From: Ulva prolifera
Lineage: Eukaryota > Chlorophyta > Ulvophyceae > Ulvales > Ulvaceae
Assembly: GCA_023078555.1 (NCBI GenBank)
Contig: CM041201.1
Coordinates: 7,323,172 to 7,387,171, forward strand
DNA: 64,000 nt
Direction of reading: 5' to 3'
In this document: one piece after another, positions 57,245-64,000 of the stretch
Position numbering within the stretch: position 1 is the first letter of the stretch
Layout: the number at the start of each line of letters is the position of its first letter
Notes under the pieces: generated by a model
The model's input: only the letters and a program-made list of their open reading frames with translations
What the model was told of the DNA's origin: nothing
Database searches by the model: none
Position numbers and translations under genes: made by a program

Positions 57245-60055
57245 ATGAAGTTTCCGTTCTCCCGAGGTCGTAGCCATGGCCGTGGCAATCGCTTGAACCA
57301 GCTCGCCACACATGCCACAACCTCAGCGTTGCCGTGGCAAGCTGCAGGCGCTGTTGTCGCAGCAGGAGTACTCACGCAAGTAATGAAGCCGCAACCTTCT
57401 AAGGCTGCTGCAGAGGCGCCAGTTGAACCTGTCAAAGTTCCAAGTGCGCTGTCGTTCGAAAACCTGCGTGTTCGCTCGAAAACCTGCGTGTTCGCCCGCG
57501 AGTTGATGCTCGCCTCAATGACGTCGACACGCTCCCACACGATATTAATATTCCCTTTGTGAGCCCCACTCGCTCAATGCGCAATGCTTTTGCCCACACC
57601 GACCGTCGCGGTCAACTGGCGTGCTCGACACCGTCGATGTCCGCATTTAGCAGGTGCATGCCGGTGATGCCTCTGCAGCATCTCATACAAGCTCACATCT
57701 ATTTGCTCCTGCAGAGGGGTGCGATGAAGTGGACGTGGTGTTGTCCAGTGGCTTCCTGTCCTTCGCCAATCATGCCGGTTTCCTCAGAGCAGTAGAGGAG
57801 GTGCGTTACTGCTTCCACGCCACAGGTGTTTTCGTCACCCACAGCCGACCACTATTCGTCGCATGCTGCATCAGCCGTTGTAGGTCTGATTCTTCGTATG
57901 ATAATGAACGTGTCCACAATTGAAACACTCCAGGCACCGCAAATTCGCGTGCGCAATGCCATGCAGACGCGCGTCTGTGATCTGGTGCACGCCTGACCAC
58001 GTCTTGGAATCTCAGCGCACCACTGTGTGATAGAAGTGTGTCCAGATCAAGATGCTCGATCTGTGGAGTTGCTCCACGACGGCGAGCTTGCCCGGTCAGC
58101 AGCAGACATCTGCGCTTCACGAAGCATCTGAGCAGGCTTGCATGCACTGTCTGCTGGCCGCTTGAGCCACACACGCACACATATCCTCTTTTACCGCGTT
58201 GGTCGTACGTTCTGCAACTACGGTACGGTTGGCGATGTGTCTCGGAGTGTTTGCTCGTGGCTGTGCATCCTTGCATGGCATGCAGGACTCGGTGGGTCAA
58301 TCAGTGAACGCCAGGTCCCGCCACGATCCTGCATGTTTGCATGCACTGCCACATTCTGTATGCGCCAGCACTGTCTAGAACTCATCCGCAGAAGCTGCAA
58401 ATCCTGCATACGTGCATGCAGCCATGCAGCTTCCATCTCTAAGAGGCATGCCTTAAGCCTCAATTGTACTGCCTGTGTTGTTAGGCCCGAGCCAGTCCAC
58501 AAGGATGGCTCATATCACATGTGATATCATTTGTGACATATGCCACAAGGGCAGTAGCAGGCTGATCACAGTGGATCGGGGGCACGACGGTGCCATGCAC
58601 ACAGCCTTCGAGTCAGTGGCGGAGACTTGCGCTCATCCGTGCCATGAAAACCCTCGGCAGTCCCCTACGTGCAACACCACTGACTCCCTGTTGCCACTGC
58701 CAGTGAGACCGCAGGGCAGGAGGATGCCACCGCCGCCCGCATTCTCTTCTTTTTCTGCTCTCTGCAATCGGCGCAGTGCCGGCCCCCCTCCACCACCCCC
58801 TGCCGGTGTCACGGCCGCATCGCTGCACCTCACACACACACATGCATTTGCAGCGTGCGGCACACTCATCAGTAGCGCGTTCGTGCAGAGTGGTTTCCGC
58901 GTCGGCGGCATCATGGGCACTTCGGCGGGAGCCCTCTCCGGGAGCCTCTACGCGGCTGGTTACGCCCCTGAGCAGGCACGCCCCCCCCGCTGCCCCACCC
59001 CCCACCCCACGGTGAATGCTCAGGGTTTCGAGTCAACTGGCAGCAGACTGCGCCTGCTAGTCGGAGAGGGCAGAGTCCGCAGTATTTTCGCTGACCGATG
59101 CTGCCCGTGATGTGGGTGCTGCGCCGCGGCGGCGCCGTGTGTGCCGAGGGCGCAGGCGGCGACACGGCGCAGCGTGCAGGCGCCACACACCGCGGCCCCT
59201 CCCGACTCGAGGCGGCCTGTATACGCTCCAAACCCACCCACACAGACAGAAACACGTGGCAGGCAGGCAGCCGCAGCGCCCGCGGAGCGCTGGCCGGCTG
59301 CTCCACTCCGGCATGTAATCCCCGGCACCGCCCGGTTTCCAACTCGCATGTATCGCACCGCCTGGGGTGCCCACGTGCGTGTCACCATCGGGAGTGGCTG
59401 AGCACACGCCACTCCGTCCCTCGGCAGGTGTCCTCCTGTCTGTCCACGAGGGGTCCACACGCCGCCATGCACATGCGCGTGCGTGCAGGTCGCGTACGAG
59501 CTCTCGCGCCTGCCCCCGATGGAGTACCTGCAGCTGAGCTCGCAGCCCTGGGAGGGGGGGATGCTCAACATGAACAAGGTCGTCGAGCGCTACCGCGAGC
59601 TCCTGCCCGCGACGTTCGAGGAGCTCGGCACGAAGTTCGCGGTCGGCGTGTACACGCGCGATGGCGAGTACCGCGTCATCGACTCCGGGCCGCTCCCGGA
59701 GGCCGTCGTCGCGTCGGCGGCGATCCCGGTGCTCTTCGAGAACGTGCCGGTGCCGGGCGTCGGGCAGTGCATGGATGGCGGGAAGTTTGACCGCGTCGGG
59801 CTGGAGGGGTGGCAGCGGCTCGGGGAGGAGCAGGGGCGCAGCGCGCGGGGGGTGACGCTCGTGCACCTCATCTCGCGGAGCTCGCCGTTCAGCGGGCGGG
59901 AGGAGGTGGAGGGGGGGGCGGAGGCGGGGGTCGTCGTGCTGCGCTCGCCGAAGAGCGGGGTGAGCCTGGCGTCGCTCGGCGAGTTTGACGAGCACTACGA
60001 TGCGGCGTACCAGCGGTCGTGCTTGGCGCTGGCGGAGGGCCTGCGGCGGGCGTGA
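57245..60055 (+). CDS. Patatin-like phospholipase with a frameshifting duplication in exon 1
   Basis: Patatin-like lipases hydrolyse acyl lipids with a Ser-Asp dyad. Exons: 57245-57610, 57715-57800, 58889-58975 and 59489-60055, about 360 residues if the frame were intact. The N-terminus (MKFPFSRGRSHGRGNRL...) has no acidic residue for over 50 positions, suggesting plastid or mitochondrial import. Exon 2 carries DVVLSSGFLSFANHAGFLRA, where the usual Gly-rich oxyanion loop is SSGF. Exon 3 has the nucleophile elbow GTSAG and YAAGYAPEQ; exon 4 has the catalytic Asp in MDGGKFDRVG. In exon 1 a 20-bp unit is repeated in tandem (57456-57475 and 57476-57495), which shifts the frame; with a single copy the exon is open and all phases agree. 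Intron 3 appears to use a GC donor (gcacgc). The gene may be broken, allelic, or misassemb­led at this point. Confidence 0.85.
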
Positions 60056-61033
60056 CGCACGTGCTGGGCACGCTGCGATTTGCAGCCGGGTGCGCGCAGG
60101 GACATGCGTGCGTGTGAGGTGGTAGGCTGAGGAGATCTGGCGGAGCGTGGCAGGAGGTGTACGTATGTGTGTTTGCAAGCCGCGATGCTTGTTATCAGAC
60201 ACGAGCGGCGACGCACGCTATCCGACACCAGGATGGTCGGAGGATGAGTGAGTGGATGTGATGCCATCTCGGGTCTGACAGACGCGGTCGGGCCGTGCGG
60301 TGGAGGTCTGCGCGTGCAGGGGTGTCATGTCATGGTCCAGATGACGGCGGTGCTGTGACGGTCTGGAAGGCCGACAGAGGGACAGGTGTAGAGGAGCAGA
60401 GTATCGTAATGGAAGGTGGGCTGCGTCGTGGGGCGGCCGGGGGCTCTGGAGGCGTGTACATGAAGGAGTTCGCCAGGACGACAAGTGTCTTTGCCCAGGA
60501 CGTTGATGACTTTATTGGATTCTGGAAAGATGCAGCTTGTGAGCTGCGGCGTTGTGTAATTCCGTGTGTGTTTCCATCAATTTGTTGGGTTCACGACCTC
60601 AGCCTTGAGCGCACAGGCCATTTGGTTTCAGTTGCCTGGACACTTGGCAGTCATTGCAGCTGCATAGATCCATTGTGTTGTAACTTCTCAAATGCGGCGT
60701 TACAAAGACATGCCTGGCTCACTCGCAGGCAGCATAACATAATTGGTAGATAAAATATGTATAAAAAGCGTTACAGAGCGCAGGCCAAGCCCTACCGCCA
60801 CTCTATAATTGTTTGCTTATATGTTCATATCACCATTGGATCAGTCATTGATAACTGAGTTACCGATTATCGGACATGTTTTCTTAAACATGTCCAAAAT
60901 ACCAGACCAGTGTTACACAGACATGCCTGGCTCACTCATGTGCACATTTTACATGAGCTGCATGTTCATACATTCGATAGTGTCAAGCGCAGGGTGCCTG
61001 CGGCTGAGTTCATGCACCGCCTTGAACGCAGGT
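60056..61033. other. Spacer between patatin-like gene and RPB5
   Basis: The 3' ends of two convergent genes face each other here. It holds a 26-bp direct repeat, a 10-bp-stem hairpin at 60872-60895 (ggacatgttt-tctt-aaacatgtcc) and an AT-rich patch near 60745-60770 (tgtataaaaag) that resembles a TATA box but has no gene downstream. No coding frame was recognised. Confidence 0.55.
60699..60937 (+). repeat. 26-bp direct repeat pair
   Basis: 60699-60724 and 60912-60937 share 25 of 26 bp (gttaca-agacatgcctggctc pattern plus actc). The enclosed 187 bp are AT-rich and non-coding. Confidence 0.85.
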
Positions 61034-62043
61034 CTAGATGCAGTACCGGTACGTGACGTAGCGGCCGGCTGTTTCTGAGGCTCGGACGATGCGCACAACG
61101 TCGCCTCGCTCCATGCCGAGGTATTTGGCGACAGGGTCGGACAGCTGGATGCGCGGCAGCTGTGTTTCCCGGACCTTGTACCGCTTGAGCAGCGTGTCCT
61201 TCTCGTCTGGCGTCAGCAGCTGGTGAGTGGGGACCATGGTGTGCTTGGTGATGTTGATGACCAGCTCACTCTCGAGAAACTGCATGGACGAGCCAGGTGT
61301 TGCACGTGGCGAGCAGCATGGAGAGTCCAGGAGGGCGGTGTGAAGTACGTGGACTCGCCTCCATGTGCAGGGATGCTGTGCAGTGCTCGCAGGTGGAGAC
61401 AGTGACCATGCAGGCAGTCAACTGTAATGTGATGCAGGAGCAAGGCTTAATGTGGGCGCATTCACTGACACAAGCCACAAATGCGCAGGCACAGCCACAA
61501 ATGTGCAGGCAGATAGTGTGTTTGATACAAAACGATCACATGCAGCCGCACAGCGAGACTGTGCAACAGAGTCGCAAGGAGCGCACATCCTCTATCCGGT
61601 ACGTATTCTTGACCAGGGCACGCTCAGTGCTGGCTGGGCCACTGAGCTTCTTCTGCAGGATGAGGATGGCCCGGTAGATTTGATCTTCTTTCATGCGCTC
61701 GATGTACTCTTGCAGCTTGGTCACTCCCAGTTTCTCCTCCGAGACAAAGAATATGATGATCTGCGATCGGAATGACAATGTTAGGAAGCTGGCGGTGGCA
61801 TGAAGCGGTCTACACTACTGTCATGCACAGCAGCACGCAGCATACCTGGTCCTGTGAGTCCCCTAGCCGCGCTGCGACGATAGTGAGGCTGTCTCTTACA
61901 GCATCTCCAGTACCGAATTCGTCCTCGAATGCGTCAAACGTCATTGTGAGTTTGTCCTCCGATACCATGTAGTTCCTGCTGCTCAGCATCTCCCAACATG
62001 TTTTGTATACCCTAAACAGCTGTAGCTGCGTGTTATCACCCAT
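61034..62043 (-). CDS. RPB5: RNA polymerases I/II/III shared subunit RPABC1 (RPB5)
   Basis: RPB5 is a common subunit of the nuclear RNA polymerases, in the lower jaw that contacts downstream DNA. Exons: 61846-62043, 61614-61760 and 61034-61279, about 196 residues. Exon 1 ([19 protein letters not shown]) and exon 2 ([19 protein letters not shown]) form the eukaryote-specific jaw domain. Exon 3 is the highly conserved assembly domain: [46 protein letters not shown] and [10 protein letters not shown]. The join of exons 2 and 3 is about ten residues shorter than usual for the family, so a micro-exon may be missed or the exon 2 donor may be elsewhere (61622 is an alternative but is out of phase). 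Confidence 0.95.
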
Positions 62044-62671
62044 TTAAAAATCCTATTCAAACGTTGTATATGCTGAATGTCCAGTTGCTTGCCCACCCAG
62101 GCGCAGCTTGGATGACAGCTGCCGGCTTCGACAGCAGAAGCTTGGGCAGGCTACAAGAACGAGCGTGGGCCGTCACGGCCAAATTGAACAAATGAGTAAG
62201 CTCTGTGTCTGACGCAGCTGAGACACAGCTTTGTAGTTTCCACGGTGGACCTGCTCAAGTGCACGCGGTGATGATCGAACCTCAGAGCCCCGTTTGTCGC
62301 CGTGAGTTGGCAGAGGGGTGACATAGACAAAAGTGATGCATCTCATTGAGCTCTGCCGAGGTCCCGTGTCGCCGATGCCGTCGTTTGTGGGCTCACCGCA
62401 GTTGAATCCGCCTTGTGTTTGTGGCGGTGGTGGTGTAGCGGGGGGGAAGACGGCGCGCCAATGGCAATTCCTTGGCCACGACGGAGGTTCGGACTCCACA
62501 GTACAGTTGTCAAACACTCATGCGCTGCGTGGTGAAGTGGATCGCATGTTGAGCAGATATTCTCCGCATCCACGGCTGACGCTGAGCAGCCGCTGCGGCC
62601 TGTTGAACACCGTGTCCACAACTCCTGCCGCGTTGCTTGTAGCGTAAATACATCATAGGCAACTATCTGCG
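62044..62671. promoter_or_regulatory. Divergent promoter region of RPB5 and the NOP4/RBM28-like gene
   Basis: The 628 bp between the two start codons must serve both genes, one for a polymerase subunit and one for a probable ribosome-biogenesis factor. No TATA box or conserved element could be picked out by eye. Confidence 0.4.
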
Positions 62672-64000
62672 ATGGAGGGTGTTGATCGCTGTACGTGCTT
62701 CGTGCGCAATATCGCGACAGACGTCAATGAGGAGCAGCTCACGGATCTCTTCGGGCAAGTGGGGCCCGTCAAGAACGCGTTTATCATTGGAGAGAAGGGC
62801 GCCGAGAATCATAAAGGATATGGCTTTGTCACGTTTGCTCTTCCTGATGACGCACAGTCTGCAGTCGCTAAGCTAGCCAACCACAAACTGGCAGGGAAGA
62901 GGCTGCAGGTGCAGAGGAGCCGCACACATTAGCACACCTGTCTCACCAGCGCCTGAACTGCTATGCACATTGACGCCTACCAGATTATTCGCATGCCCGC
63001 TCTGCTCGTATGCATCGTCCCCACACGAATGCATCGTGATGCACACAGGTCGAAGCAGCCAACAAGCGGAAGCCCTTGAAGGACCGCAACAACTTCAAGG
63101 CACCACTGGACCCCGATCAGCCGACACCGACGGACTCAGGCACGCATTTCTCCCAGTGCATCTGCGCAATGCTCCCTGACCACCTCCCCTTCAACATGCC
63201 ACAGCACACGTGTCTATGGAGATGTCATTGCCCTCAACAGCCGACTCCGTCTGCATACAGCTACAGCTAAGCTACACAGCTCCAGATGCTATGATGTGCA
63301 GCGCGTGTCCATCTGTCATCATGTGCCACAGCCAAGTCCATCTGCACCTGGCTGAGGCCAAGCTGCACCTGCTGCAATGCGCAGCCTGCGGCGCCCATCC
63401 ATCCTCCAATCATGGCCCAACCCTTGCCCTGTATCTCGACCTGATATCGTATCTCGACCTGATGTGCATGAGCACCTGCAGGCCCAGCGCCCGCGGGTGC
63501 CCCGTCACACCACGCCACCATCAGCACCGACCTCAAGGCCTCACTCTGCAAGGCCGTCGCCGTCTCCGGCTTCCACCCGAACCAGACCGCGGCAGTCGAG
63601 AAGCTCGCGCGCAGGGGCGGCGCCGTCGCCAGCGTCGACGCCGAGGTGCCGGCCGCCATCGCGAAGTTCGCAAAGCTGCAGCAGGACGGCTGCGAGGGCC
63701 CCGCGCTGCTGGTGCACTACAAGACGGTGAAGGACGCGGTCGCGGCGGTTGCGAAGCTGCACCGGCACCGTGTGGGGACTGGGAAGGGCAAGGGCGCACT
63801 CTGGGCGCGGCAGGTCAATGGGGAAGGTGCCAACGTGCGTCCCGCCACCGCCGACATTCCCGCTGCTGATGTGTACACCAGGGAACACTGAGTGTGGGAG
63901 TGCGACCAACAAAATCTAACTGTTGCCCCCTACTTGGTTTCATGGACCGCTTGCGATCACTGCCAGCCGGGGAGGTATCCACAAGCACTGGTCATCGGAT
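62672..64000 (+). CDS. RRM protein, NOP4/RBM28-like (3' end outside window)
   Basis: NOP4/RBM28 proteins are nucleolar, with several RRMs, and act in 60S ribosome assembly. Phase-consistent exons: 62672-62908, 63049-63139 and 63482-63834. The first RRM has RNP2-like CFVRNIA and RNP1 KGYGFVTF. Exon 2 is a basic/charged linker (KRKPLKDRNNFKAPLDPD). Exon 3 holds a second, degenerate RRM (VSGFHPNQTAAVEKLARRGG, LLVHYKTVKDAVAAVAKLH) ending in LWARQVNGEG, a pattern I associate with NOP4/RBM28. A strong donor (gtgcgt) follows at 63835; the frame can also run on to a stop at 63889-63891. Another exon could begin at 63967 (after ctgccag), so the gene probably continues past the window. Intron 2 appears to be GC-AG. 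RRM calls are firm; the family is an inference. Confidence 0.8.

Overview
This window looks like nuclear DNA of a eukaryotic, plastid-bearing, GC-rich organism, most likely a green alga. Genes are split by many short introns. Two of the products are typical plastid proteins: an RNase J and a chloroplast sensor kinase. The remainder are core eukaryotic genes (ERCC1, RPB5, SERBP1/Stm1-like, an Msp1/ATAD1-type AAA ATPase, an ABCG transporter, a NOP4/RBM28-like RRM protein). There is no operon structure, and I saw no tRNA, rRNA or CRISPR. All gene models were built by hand from reading frames, splice-site dinucleotides and phase checks. Protein identities rest on recalled family motifs; no database search was run.

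Layout. 1-5140: no convincing gene; diverged repeats, a degenerate copy of part of ERCC1 and two strong hairpins. 5141-7477 (-): ERCC1. 8000-13072 (-): RNase J with a plastid transit peptide. 13830-16606 (+): CSK-type sensor kinase (5' exon unresolved). 19435-21454 (+): SERBP1/Stm1-type RGG protein. 22145-23708 (+): DNA 3'-phosphatase of PNKP type fused to a pol-beta-like HhH domain. 24651-27696 (+): Msp1/ATAD1-type AAA ATPase. 27963-35008 (-): an 11-exon, about 1665-residue protein joining an Ada3-like region to a BRPF-type PHD/zinc-knuckle/extended-PHD reader. 35621-41483 (-): ABCG half-transporter with a large signal-peptide-led, EGF-containing N-terminal ectodomain. 41484-49746: long gene-poor stretch with a minisatellite and a few exon-like pieces. 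49747-53571 (+): armadillo-repeat protein with an N-myristoylation/palmitoylation signature. 57245-60055 (+): patatin-like lipase whose first exon carries a 20-bp frameshifting duplication. 61034-62043 (-) and 62672-window end (+): RPB5 and a NOP4/RBM28-like protein, divergently arranged.

The genes do not form one pathway. The main points of interest are two unusual domain fusions (Ada3-like + PZP reader; 3'-phosphatase + HhH), a splice-donor preference for GTRCGY with two apparent GC-AG introns sharing the donor GCACGC, and the frameshifting duplication in the lipase gene. I did not find a convincing new multi-gene system.
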